From Aurelia coerulea (lineage: Eukaryota; Cnidaria; Scyphozoa; Semaeostomeae; Ulmaridae): a DNA stretch of 64,000 bases. A program made the translations under genes and the position numbers. Of this stretch, positions 48,606 through 58,860 are shown one piece after another. How positions within the stretch are numbered: position 1 is the stretch's first letter; the number at the start of each line of letters is the position of its first letter. The notes below the pieces were generated by a model, which saw only the letters and a list, made by a program, of their open reading frames with translations, ran no database searches and was not told the DNA's origin. The stretch covers positions 22,375,001-22,439,000 of the forward strand of contig CM076944.1 of NCBI GenBank assembly GCA_039566865.1, given 5' to 3'.

Positions 48606-51026
48606 CTTCAATAGGATTCCAATGTGAAAGAAGCAAGTAGGATCTGCTCCAAAAAGGCACTTAAACAACTGTGTGTGAATGGTAGATCTATTCTCTTCTT
48701 TGATATAGTTTGCAAGGAGTTCAGGCATCAGGATATATCTGTAAAAGTTCTCGCGTGCCAGTGAAAATGATTCCCGTAGTTGCATATGCTCATATCCACC
48801 ATAATCAAACAGCTCCTCCGACGGCGTACGGTAATAGATAAACATTTTCCTTATGTAGCTCAAGCAAGAAGCGTACTTGGATTGACCAAGATATTTCACA
48901 ATTCTGAACTGTTCTTCATTTGCGTGTTGAAGAAACATTCGTTTTTGGATCAATATTGCCGCCAATCTTTCTGAAACTAACGTTCCTGCTGCAAAATCTT
49001 TCCTTGCATTTCCAATGCGTTTCAGCACTGGAATTTTGTTCTTCTGGAAACTTTGCGCAAGTTCATCATCGTCTGTCAGCTCTTCATCTGTGTCATCGGA
49101 GTCGGATCGTTCGCGGGCGAATTGTTTCGTCAACTGTCCAAAATCCACAGAAGTATCATCGCCAGCTGAAGTCCCTTCACTGAAATCCAAAGGGTCATCT
49201 GGATAATTTTCCTCCCTTATTTGATCTTCAACCAAATGATCAATGATAGATGTGAATTCGTCTTCATCAGAAGGACCAGCTTGACATGAAGGACCAGTCT
49301 GTTTTGTTGATGAGCTCGTTAAGATATTGTCGGTCTTGCTGCTAGCATTTTTTGGTACAGGATCCATCGCTTCTAGTTTTTCATGGCAATGGCTAGCTGT
49401 AGGCATCTTGGATGTTGCAAGATTTCTTGCCAGACGTTGAAATACGTTTTCACCTGGACATTGGTCAGGAAGCTCCTCCACAATTTCTGATCTCTTTACC
49501 AAGGCCAGTTCAATGGGTATAGCAAGGCCCTGTTTGTTGTCTGTGTTGCCCACAACTTTAGGTGCATTGAGTGCCATTGACGCTATCCATACACGTATTT
49601 TTGTGATTGTTTCCGGCCTATCTGCTAACCATAATTCTTGATGCAGAAGATTGTAGGAATTTAAACAAGCGTACGCACCGCAATCGTATCCATTTCTTTG
49701 TCTCGAGACATCTCTGCAGTTCAAAAAGATCCAATCTTTTATATTACAGGGCTTGGAATAATGCTGGTGCCATTCCCTAACGAAGGAAAACAATACAGAG
49801 AAAACAAATGCCTTTGAGCCTTGCATTGAGTCGCAATGGAGTATCAACTTAAGATGAGGGAAAACTCCAGCTACTGTCCAATGTAAATTGCCTCCTTTAC
49901 CGTCTTTATGATGGATAGGGACGATCACCAAATCGTTTTTCTCTAAAAACGTTCTATCGGCTTTGATGTTCTTGACTTCGATGGACTTCCTTCCAGAGCA
50001 GAGCGCTGAAACGAAATATGTCGATGTTGATGTCACATTCAGTTTCCTCTTCTGTGAACAAATATTTCCAATGAAAGCATTCACAATCGTTTCGTTAATC
50101 CATTGTTCAGGAATGGTTTTATTGAGATCAACCATATCGATTACTCTGTTTGTCGATGGCAAATTACTGTCTCCCAACCACAGCTGGACTACTCTGTTAT
50201 AAGCATGTTCCTGTAAGTCCCATGGAAAATGACATTCCGTAGAACCACTTGAATCTGCAGAAATATGTGACTCTCGAATGTAGAAGAGTAAGAATGTTCT
50301 TGCTCTGAATTCTGGATCTCTCAGTTTTGCTCTTGTCGTTGAGACGCTTACTACAGTATCGTCAAATGTAACTGCTTGCCCATCGTCGTCAAATATCGTC
50401 GCATAGTTGTGTCCAGAATACTGATTTCTTGCATACAGATTGACACTTGCACACAATCGATACGTTACGCTTCTACTATCTTCAGTTGCTGTCGAGGTCT
50501 TTAGTTCCAAATATTCTTCGATGTTTAACAATGTTTTATTAATTCTCCCTTGGATCATACCTCCGCCATGCATTGCCCCACCTACGACTCTGTTCGTCTC
50601 GATTACCAGGACAGACGGAGCGTCTAACAGCATGTACATGTTGTAAAACATTCCTTGCTTTGGTGAATTGGTGCTGTCTTGTCTCATTCTCTTGTCTGGC
50701 GTTTGTTTGGACGATTGGCAATTGCAGCCAGGACCTTCATTTTGGATGGAGTATTGGCAAGCGGCTGCATCCCATAAAAGATGCTTCAGGGCGATGGATT
50801 CTTTCCATTCCGGAACTCGGGTTCGAAGCAAGCATGGTCGATTCAGCATACCTTCTAAACCACCACAAGATCGACAAATTAAAAGTTCTGCTTCTCGTGG
50901 AAAAAATGCATCTTCATAAGATGCATTGCTGCAATCATTCCCAATCTTTGTAAGGACATTTCCAAGAAACTCAGACGCGCACATTTGCTGCGGGTTTTCA
51001 AAACTAAAGCTCAACCTCACTGCCTA
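48606..51026 (-). CDS. MULE gene: rest of USP domain and Ulp1-like protease
   Basis: The frame 51020-48585 (811 codons) has no ATG at its start and continues the USP domain begun in the previous ORF. It has PQQMCASEFL (USP QQDxxEFL box), RNQYSGHNYATIF with the catalytic His at about residue 204, VTFDDTVVSVS with the catalytic Asp at about 220, and FLLFYIRE. A second peptidase follows at residues ~360-460: GGNLHWTVAGVF (His ~380), LHCDSMQG (Asp ~397), then RQRNGYDCGAYACLNSYNLL with Gln ~441 and Cys ~447. That is the C48 Ulp1/SENP order. A Ser/Asp/Glu-rich linker follows. The coding part probably ends at a donor, GAAG|GTGAGC at 48606; reading through it meets a stop at 48585. All catalytic residues of both domains are present. 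Confidence 0.8.
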
Positions 51027-53412
51027 CTACTTTTTTGTTTCTTGTATCTCTCAAATGGTCTTGGTTTGCTTCTTTTAATTCATTATGTAGAGAGACAAGT
51101 GCTTTTACAATATTTGATGAACTGTCCGTTGGGAGAAATTGAAAAATCACGCTTCCGCAAAGAACTTGCAGCACAGCATTCATGAAACACGTAGTGCCTG
51201 TATCGTTTTCTATTCCCCGCCTGGAATAGACAACCCTCCGACAGTGCTTCTTTGCCCGTTTTTCGTATACGTCCAATCTCTCTATGCAGTTTTGCAAGCC
51301 AATGCTCTTCTTGTTCCACTCTAAGTACCTTCGAATAAGTTCCTGCTTGTTACCTGCGGGAATATCCTTTTTATAATGTGATAAGTACCGCAAGAAAGGA
51401 TGGAAATTTCCAAATATGCACTGCTCACAATGATAAAACATTGCTGCCTCAGCATAAGACTCCTCAATTCCTAAACATTCATGGTGGAACCAGACTTTAC
51501 ACAGATCACACATCACCATTGCATCAGGGCGCTGTTCATACGTGAAGTTGCACAAGCATGGTGATTTCATTAATCTCTCTGCATCTCTTTCATCAAAGAA
51601 TTCTTCTTTCTCGTTCTGGCTCAATCTACGCCATTTCCTCTGGATTGAGTTGATGCAATGTGCGATCGTTGGTGATGTAGGACCCTCAGTTTTCCACGTC
51701 TGATCTCGAAAAGCGTAAAATGCTAGCATCTCCTGTATGGGTGTCGTTTTCGATTTGTGATGCGGCCCATGTGGCTCAAATTCCACGTGTGCTTGACCAG
51801 GACGATAGGCACCAAAGCTTGTATTTTTCTTCCTCTTAGGTGTCGTCTTATTCCATGTTTCCTCGATGTTACTGTATGTATTCAGGTCATCTTCGTTCTC
51901 TGATTTGCCCACTCGTTTCTTAGACTTTGTCGTACTGCTGTCCTTACTGTTCTTCTTCTTATCACAACTGCCACTCCACAAACCATCTGCATATTGACGC
52001 CGCAACCCCTTATGATTGGACCATAATCTGCCTACAAAATGATCCAAGGGCAATTTGAGGGCGGAAACATCCCTTTTCAGCACACTGAAAAATCCTTCTA
52101 TTTGTCCACTGGTCCTGTTTTGTGTTCTAATGCTTCGCGCAGCAGTCGTCGGAGCTCGTATGTCATAAATCTCGTTAAACCTTGACAGGTCTCCAAGACA
52201 AAGGTTCGTCCAAAGGGTGACAGTTGGAAGCTTCTTTTCGCGGAGGTACTTGAAGTACATTGGATTGTGGTAGATGTTTAAAATTGGTGCTTCCTTAAAA
52301 GGTAGCTTCGTTACTGTCTTGTGCAAGCTATTCTGGATGCATCTATTCCAAAAAACGTTGATGTTTGCTTCTTCTGAACCTGTGTTTATTAGACTTTCCT
52401 CGTCGTTCATCTGGGCTTGGGAGTCATTCTCTTCATAGTCTTCCTCTTTCTGCTCTTCACTCTTTTTCTCCAAATCATCTAATGCCTCGTATACTTGAGG
52501 ATATTCATTTATACTTCGCTCTATGGAAGACAAGGCGGTGGTAACATTAGACGTCAAAAATTTACTGTTGAACACAACATAGCCATGTCCTACAAGATCT
52601 TCCAGCTCTTCTAAACGCCGACATTCGACTAGTCGTGCAAAAAATCGCATACTGAATTCTCTCACTTGTGAGGTAGGGCGCCCTGGTCGATTCTTAATGA
52701 ACTTGTCCAGCATAGTCTTGTTGTTTTTCATTACATGGGCATAGCAAATGTGGAGGAATGTTAAAGAAAGTTTGTCTGCGCTCGCTTTTCCACAAACAAT
52801 ATCAAATGTTCTGTCTATATATTGTTTAACTGTTTCTTGGTTGAATTCGCTAAGACATGCCATGATCATCGCTAGACTGTTGTCGGTTAGAATTAATGCT
52901 GGTTGTACGCATTTACCACCGAATATCAGCCTCTCTTTCTCTCTCAAGGTGGTAATCATTCTTCGTATGGATTCCGTTGTGTGGCTGCTGGACACGTATT
53001 CAGCAACTGGCAATGGTGGGGACTCTTCGTACGGATGACGCACACACAATGAATAGTACAGAATTCTCTTGAACTGAGGCATTTTCCTCACAACACTTCC
53101 AGTGGCATCAAAGTAGATGATGTCACGAGGTGCTATTCCATGGTAAAGTCTGATTGGCGGTTCATGGAGGAGAACTAATTTAATCTCTGGGACAAGTTCC
53201 ATTGACTGTATGTATCCAAACAGTTTACGTGATGCGTGTTTTAATTGTTTCGCCATGTCTTCATCTTCTTTCCTTAGTTTCTCCTGCAGATCCTTCATCA
53301 GATTGTGGAGCAGTTTGATATCTCGATGCTCCTTGGACACCTCGTTCTTTATTCCCTGAACCACTCTTACTGACCCTCCTGCGTCTGTCCGGTTTCCAGC
53401 GAGCAAATTCAT
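51004..53412 (-). CDS. MULE transposase with HMG-like, PHD and USP N-terminus
   Basis: 802 codons. The DDE core has IIYFDATGSVVRK (first Asp ~102), ALILTDNSLAMI (second Asp ~177), FLHICYAHVMKNNK (the C..H motif of MULE transposases, ~223-226) and NRTSGQIEGFFSVLKRDV (third acidic residue, Glu ~439). The spacing between the second Asp and Glu is long because of an acidic insert at ~310-350. Lys-rich region ~485-530; HMG-box-like stretch ~555-612 (KRKW, LSQNEKEEFFDERD); PHD finger ~619-665 (CLCNFTYEQ, VMCDLCKVWFHHECLG, CEQC). Then RRGIENDTGTTCFMNAVLQV, the Cys box of a USP (Cys ~742). The frame then breaks within the USP domain. Expected role: nuclear transposase carrying histone-reading and deubiquitinating modules. 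Confidence 0.85.
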   Translation of the reverse strand: MNLLAGNRTDAGGSVRVVQGIKNEVSKEHRDIKLLHNLMKDLQEKLRKEDEDMAKQLKHASRKLFGYIQSMELVPEIKLVLLHEPPIRLYHGIAPRDIIYFDATGSVVRKMPQFKRILYYSLCVRHPYEESPPLPVAEYVSSSHTTESIRRMITTLREKERLIFGGKCVQPALILTDNSLAMIMACLSEFNQETVKQYIDRTFDIVCGKASADKLSLTFLHICYAHVMKNNKTMLDKFIKNRPGRPTSQVREFSMRFFARLVECRRLEELEDLVGHGYVVFNSKFLTSNVTTALSSIERSINEYPQVYEALDDLEKKSEEQKEEDYEENDSQAQMNDEESLINTGSEEANINVFWNRCIQNSLHKTVTKLPFKEAPILNIYHNPMYFKYLREKKLPTVTLWTNLCLGDLSRFNEIYDIRAPTTAARSIRTQNRTSGQIEGFFSVLKRDVSALKLPLDHFVGRLWSNHKGLRRQYADGLWSGSCDKKKNSKDSSTTKSKKRVGKSENEDDLNTYSNIEETWNKTTPKRKKNTSFGAYRPGQAHVEFEPHGPHHKSKTTPIQEMLAFYAFRDQTWKTEGPTSPTIAHCINSIQRKWRRLSQNEKEEFFDERDAERLMKSPCLCNFTYEQRPDAMVMCDLCKVWFHHECLGIEESYAEAAMFYHCEQCIFGNFHPFLRYLSHYKKDIPAGNKQELIRRYLEWNKKSIGLQNCIERLDVYEKRAKKHCRRVVYSRRGIENDTGTTCFMNAVLQVLCGSVIFQFLPTDSSSNIVKALVSLHNELKEANQDHLRDTRNKKVVGSEVEL

Positions 53413-55132
53413 CTGGTGTTAAATTAGCAAGCCCTTTGCGGTACACGTCAGAAGGGGGCAAACCTGGATTTTTCTCAAAAAGTTTCTTTGCTTCGTTGCG
53501 CAGATCTCCAGAAATTTTTCTTGATTTGCGTTCATGCAGGTCGTGCTTTATTCTACCAGTAAAGCGAAGATGTATGTTGTCCATACTGTTCTTGTCTACG
53601 GAAAAATGTACCTCTGCACTGCATGTTGGCCTGTGGGCACATACTGCATATCCTTTCATAAAAGGGGAGTTTCTTTTTCTCGATCCAAAACTTGATACAT
53701 GGTTTCCCTTGAAAACAAGCGTGCAGTGAGGATTATGCTGCTTTATGAGCTCAGCAAAGAATTTAGTCCAATTTCCAATCAGCTTTTCCTTCCCGATAAA
53801 CTCCTTCCATTTTGCTGGCAGGCTGATGGTAATATCGGAAGGAATATCAGCAGTGAACATACCACTGGGATGGATATTGCTGTCAGACAGGATATTTAAG
53901 GTTTCATTTGTTATTCCTATTCCTGCAAAAGCATCTCGTTCACCCCCTTCATGCTCTGTTTGACAAAGCGTTGCCTCATCATGCATTTGTTCACTTGTGA
54001 CAGCGGCACTATTGGTCACCTCAAGTTGATCTCTGAGTTGAAAAGTTCTTACAACTGAACTCTTACATGCCGTCGATGTACGCGAATTGCCAAGATATTT
54101 CTCTGCAATATCGCATGTTATTTTTGAACACACACTTGCCACATAACTGGTTACACTGTTCCAGACACTATTTTGATGTGTTGAACCACTGTTGGCTCCA
54201 CCTGGATCTCCAATGGCATGAGTGTCTTCAAATGGATTTTTCAATGCCTCTTTTGCACCCTTCCTTGCAGAAATTTCAATTTTCCGTCCTATTTGTGTTG
54301 TATCTTGCCGCTCGTTTTCTCTCCATTCTTCCTCTTGGAGCATTTCTTTACTTTGATTGATAGTGCCTGCTTCATTTTCATCATTTTGGTGAGAGTCATC
54401 AAGTTCCTTTGCAAGAGTAGTGTCACCCAAATCAAATGTCATGCTGTCGAAGTCACTGTCCATTTGATTGTCGCCACCAGAATCTGTATCCCTTACTTTC
54501 AAATTTTCCTGCATCGTATGCAATTTCTCTTGCTTTTGCTCTGTGGTCCTATCTCTGCTCTCTTCCTCATCTTTACTGCGCTTCTCTGCATTGATCAGCT
54601 CCGCCAACAGAGGGGAGATTTTGCTGGAATGGTTCTCTGTTTCATTACCAGCTTCATTTCGTGTACATTCTATACTTATGTTCTCTTCATCTAACTTTGC
54701 GTCTCCATCATCCATTTTTCTGCGACGTACAGAGCTCCTGTAAAAGTCGTACAGCAGACGTGATTTTCTTTTGCTGATGTATTTTTGTCCATCGAAATAC
54801 ATGCGTGCAACTCTGGACCATCTTTCCTTCCAAGGTCGATCACTGTTAATTCGGTTCACGAACGCTAAACACCTAATTAGTTTTTGCTTATCGATTAAGG
54901 ATTTGTCTCGTTTGCGAATCTTTTTTGGTCGCCCTCCTGCTCGACATCTCGTGAAAATTGTTTCTCTTTCTCTCCATGGCAAACATTTCATATACCTTAT
55001 ATCAGGCAAAATATTCGGTTTTTCAGCTCGGCCTATTTTTCTCGTTGGTGACCTGCCTCGTGTATGCTTTCTCAGACAGGTTGGGCATATGCAGATGTGG
55101 TTGCGTCTGTAAGCAGTATTCCTGGCTGCCAT
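53261..55132 (-). CDS. MULE gene N-terminal ORF: zinc finger, DNA-binding region
   Basis: 623 codons starting MAARNTAYRRNHICICPTCL. Residues 14-63 contain several Cys, then an AT-hook-like GGRPKKIRKR (67-76). A long polar, acidic middle (140-420) follows. Residues 441-540 resemble the WRKY-GCM1/FLYWCH-type zinc fingers that precede MULE catalytic domains: VCAHRPTCSAEVHF (Cys 498, Cys 504), then GRIKHDLHERKSRKISG (His 530, His 533), followed by NEAKKLFEKNPGLPPSDVYR. The transposase continues in the ORF that starts at 53412, in another frame. The overlap is 152 bp and a single indel near 53345-53400 would join them. The start was chosen as the first ATG of the open frame. Confidence 0.75.
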   Translation of the reverse strand: MAARNTAYRRNHICICPTCLRKHTRGRSPTRKIGRAEKPNILPDIRYMKCLPWRERETIFTRCRAGGRPKKIRKRDKSLIDKQKLIRCLAFVNRINSDRPWKERWSRVARMYFDGQKYISKRKSRLLYDFYRSSVRRRKMDDGDAKLDEENISIECTRNEAGNETENHSSKISPLLAELINAEKRSKDEEESRDRTTEQKQEKLHTMQENLKVRDTDSGGDNQMDSDFDSMTFDLGDTTLAKELDDSHQNDENEAGTINQSKEMLQEEEWRENERQDTTQIGRKIEISARKGAKEALKNPFEDTHAIGDPGGANSGSTHQNSVWNSVTSYVASVCSKITCDIAEKYLGNSRTSTACKSSVVRTFQLRDQLEVTNSAAVTSEQMHDEATLCQTEHEGGERDAFAGIGITNETLNILSDSNIHPSGMFTADIPSDITISLPAKWKEFIGKEKLIGNWTKFFAELIKQHNPHCTLVFKGNHVSSFGSRKRNSPFMKGYAVCAHRPTCSAEVHFSVDKNSMDNIHLRFTGRIKHDLHERKSRKISGDLRNEAKKLFEKNPGLPPSDVYRKGLANLTPDEFARWKPDRRRRVSKSGSGNKERGVQGASRYQTAPQSDEGSAGETKERR

Positions 55133-56067
55133 TATTGCAAACTCGCCAATCAGAGATTCATGATTTCTAGTCTTTGTAACTTACAATGAGAGAATGTTGT
55201 AAATGTATTACACCGTGGTCTAACAATACCGATAAAATTGAACGAAGAATCTACACTAGCACCTGACCAGGAGTAGCAATCTGCAATGGCAAAAAAAAAC
55301 TGAAAACAGACGTGAAATTTAAATTCCCCCTTGATCCAAACAGAAATTTGACAGACTGCCTCTAAACTCGCAAAAAAGGAGCCGTGATTTTCTGTAAAAA
55401 ATATATAAGCTATTTTGTCCGGCTACTTTTGTTTATTAATCATTTGTAAGAAATAGAAGTATGGAGTTTTTAGTGCGCAGTATGGTCGCAGTTTCCAGTT
55501 TACTGGTGACCCTACAATCCTGGAAAAAATATATCGGAACAAAGTATAATTGTAAGATTTTACCCCTTTTACCCCCGATTTAATGTTGGTTAGATGTCTT
55601 TAGTTTCAAGGTGCCAACCAACATTGTTTTTGGTGACAATGTAGAAATGAGAAAAACTGAGATAATCAGAAAATATATAACTTTGTTCCAAATATTTGGT
55701 CCAGCATTGTAGATGCCCACTCGCATTTCAAACTCTTGTCCAGAGCTAAATTTATACACAGTCTCTGTATTCATCAGGAACAACAACGACACCCGAGAAA
55801 TTGAAATGTTGCTGCACGTAAGAAGCTCCACTGATAATCAAAACATTTAAAATCTCAAGTAATTGGATAAGATCGCTGGAGCACCTGTATCCTAATGAAG
55901 GAAGGATGAGAAGAGGTACGGATGATTGAAGAAAATTTGCTGTTGCAACTGAAGCTTTTTATTTCGCTTGAAGCATACTTTGGCCTATTCTTTGTAATTA
56001 ATTACGGGCGAAGGGATCAAACATGATTTGTGGCGAGTTCAGACTGTTGTATTTTGTGATAATAGCT

Positions 56068-56393
56068 CCCGGGGAGGGGGGGGGGGGTACTTAGTATATT
56101 TGTCCGACGGGGATGTGCCGTTTTTAAGGGTATCGTTTTCACCAATTTTTTTCTAGCACAGGGTATCAAAATAAGGCAATTTTTCTAGAGCAGGTTGTCA
56201 AAACATGTCAAAGGGGAATATTTTGGTAGATCGGGTAATTTTTCGGTCAAATTTCATTGTTTTAGAGTATACTTTTCACCAAATTTTTCTAGAACAGGTT
56301 ATCATTTTGAGCGAAAAATTCTGGAGCAGGGTAAAAAAAAAATTTTTCGTGGGCACACCCCCGTACAAATTTAAGTCAAGTAGCCCCCCCGGG
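56068..56393. mobile_element. hAT-like MITE (CCCGGGG family) with 8-bp TSD
   Basis: It starts CCCGGGGAGGGG and ends CCCCCCCGGG, with duplication TAATAGCT at 56060-56067 and 56394-56401. The interior includes TTGTCCGACGGGGATGTGCC and GTGGGCACACCCCCGTAC. Same family as 16562-16785 (inverse) and related to 10489-10841. Confidence 0.8.
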
Positions 56394-56470
56394 TAATAGC
56401 TTAAATTGGGCGTTGATCTAAATAACGAGGCCAGATTCCTGGAGGGGGGGGGGGGGGTGGGTGGGATTAC

Positions 56471-56619
56471 TTAACCCGATTACTACCGTGGGGGGCACAA
56501 AGTGCCCACGGCAAAGTTTACTTGATGTATTGTCGTCAGTTCAAAAGATAAAGAGCTGAAACTTTGCAACTTTTCCTAAAATTAATAGATCAAAAAAGGC
56601 CCGGTAGGATTAGGGTTAA
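56471..56619. mobile_element. Short piggyBac-like MITE
   Basis: 149 bp, starts TTAACCCGATTACTACCGTG and ends CCGGTAGGATTAGGGTTAA. TTAA edges. Contains GTGGGGGGCACAAAGTGCCCACGG hairpin-like bases (56488-56511). Related in its ends to 8586-9472 and 18661-19556 but much shorter. Confidence 0.7.
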
Positions 56620-56769
56620 GTTGAGGGGAGCCGCCCCCGGCCCCCCGCCTCGTACGCTTATGGCTTTTGTTCTCAAAGTCCGATAATTTGAAGAAACCTT
56701 CAGCAGGTACGACGGCCGTATTCAACTCTTATGGCATTCAAACATACAAGTATTTTTTTATATAGGAAA

Positions 56770-57850
56770 CTATGGAGCGTTGTTTGCGTCTTTATTGCAA
56801 TTGGTCTTTTTATATGGTCTTTGTCGATTTTGTATGGCAATGCCTAATATTGTTGCGTAATTTCTATGCTGATTCACACATTTCGTATGGTGTTTGTCCA
56901 TTTTAACAAGGTCAACTAATTAATTTTAAGTATCGCCTTCTCATTTTCGTATGGCGTTTTGAATTTCATATGGCGTGTTACATTACTGGAACCAAAAGCG
57001 TAGACTAATTACATATGTCACTCTATGTTGTTGTGTGTGTTGTATGTGTGTATGTATGTGTGTGTATGTGTGTTGTTGTTGCTGTTATTGCTCCTGTTGT
57101 TGCGGCAAGTCAGCAAAGGGAGCAAAACAAGAGACTTTTGGAATAAGTCTACTAAGAACGAACAATTGGGAACATTTCGTGAATTCCAGAACATAAAAAT
57201 TGTGAATCGTTTTGTCGGATTTTTCAGTACAACGCAATGTCCAATCCTGATTGATTTGATTGATCATATAAAAAGTTACAGCTCTTCCGACATTCCTGAA
57301 TAATGTAGATAGAAAAGTAGTAACTTTCTGACAGAGTTTATTTATTCGAAAACATCAGTAATAGCACGAGCAATATTTCCTGTCGCTTATTCTCAATACG
57401 ATTTAACGAAACAACTTCGGAGTACAATAAACGCATTTCTTCCAAATGTAGGAGACATTTCCATTCAAGATCGCCGCGAGGAGATTGTAGTTAAACTCCC
57501 GTTCGACTACTGTACATTCGGCCAGAAACTTCCAACACAACACAAAGTTTAATGCAAATAAAATTAAGTGAGGCCCGTGATAACATTTCAAAGTACAATG
57601 TGCAATAGACAAGAAGAAAATTCGATTTTGCCGGGGCCCCTTGCGGGGCTTAGCTCGATAATATCATTACAACATACAATGAAAAAATAAACGTTCATTT
57701 TCACGGGCCCCGGGGCAGTTGCCCCGTCTACCCCCCCCCCCACTCTCGGCGGTCCTGCGCAACAACATTAGGCATTGCCATACAAAATCGACAAGACCAT
57801 AAAAGAAGATCAATTGCAATAAAGACCCAAAAAACGCTCCATATGCCCAT
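56770..57850. repeat. Inverted repeat pair, ~95-bp arms
   Basis: ATGGAGCGTTGTTTGCGTCT to CAATGCCTAATATTGTTGCG at 56770-56860 is mirrored at 57757-57848 with about ten differences. Enclosed are a TG-rich tract and a GGGGCCCC-rich block near 57635-57740. Probably a decayed DNA transposon; no target duplication identified. Confidence 0.6.
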
Positions 57851-58860
57851 AAGAAACTCAATTCTCAGATCGCTAAAAAAATTAAGAAACTCTAGTACTG
57901 GGAAGATATTAGTAAAGAAACTATGTATTTTGATAAAGGAAATCGTTGACATAGTTTTACTTTTCTTCCACTTGCTTCCCGTATCATATTGCTCGTAAGG
58001 TACTTCAGTAATGTATAAACATGGGAAAGGCTTAAAAAAACATTGGGTCTGACTGCTCAAAATCTGATAAATTCAAGAAACTTTCAGTTCTCGCCCAAAT
58101 TCCTGGTTTCTTATAAAAAATATGTGTAATTAAGGACTTACCTTGCCTTCTACTTTGTACGAATTTTGTTGATGGCAAACGCTATTTCATTAAAATTTAC
58201 CAGAGGTATTCTCGAGAAAATAGGCAATCTTTCAGAATTCAAATTCGTCATAAACTCATTAACATTTACATCTCCTTCTAAAATCTAACACAACTAAACT
58301 CCATTATATATATTGTTTTGGGATATTATCAGTATAGTGTCTGGCGTGGTTTCTCCAGAATAGCCAGACCCCTGTCTAACTTCATTTGATTCTGCGCAGT
58401 AGCTATTTCAGGTTCTTCGACCTTAATATTCCTATTTTGATATGCGCATGCCCCAAAGATCTTCGCCTACTGCATTGATCAGTAAGCCAATCAGACTTAA
58501 CGTCTTTTCCATTTTGATTTGCAGAAGGGAGAGTTCGTAGTATCCCAAACAATATAGTTAATCAATTAGGGTTACAAAACTAGTGGTTATTGAATTGCAG
58601 AAAATTGCACATACGTAAATCGTCAATGTCGTTTATGGCAATCTAATTCTTCTCACTTTGTAAATCTCTTAGTTACCACATGATAAGGCACGCAATTAGT
58701 CATAATGATAATCCGTTCTCCAAGCAAAACGTAATGAGGTAATTAAGTTAGGTGGTCCGTAATGACTTTCCTGTCAATGGAAGTGGCTAATGATTACAAT
58801 ATTATTACTGCTGTTATAATCCAACAATAGATGCATTGTATAGCTACATGAATGTGTACA

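Larger units (their letters stand above)
55133..58860. other. 5' flank of the MULE gene, repeat-rich
   Basis: Between the first ATG and the right satellite arm. No coding sequence is recognised. It holds the two MITEs listed separately, a TG-rich tract (57023-57090), an inverted pair (56770-56860 and 57757-57848) and a stretch of the AAGAAACT repeat (57848-58140). The promoter of the transposase gene should lie here, but I cannot place it. Confidence 0.5.

Noticed and set aside
53345..53400. 19-nt 'intron' (GTCAGT..TTCAG) joining the first two MULE ORFs
   Set aside because: It would restore the frame, but 19 nt is far below the size of animal spliceosomal introns; an indel is more likely.
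54067..55112. Long plus-strand ORFs opposite the MULE N-terminal ORF
   Set aside because: Antisense shadows of the 53261-55132 coding frame.
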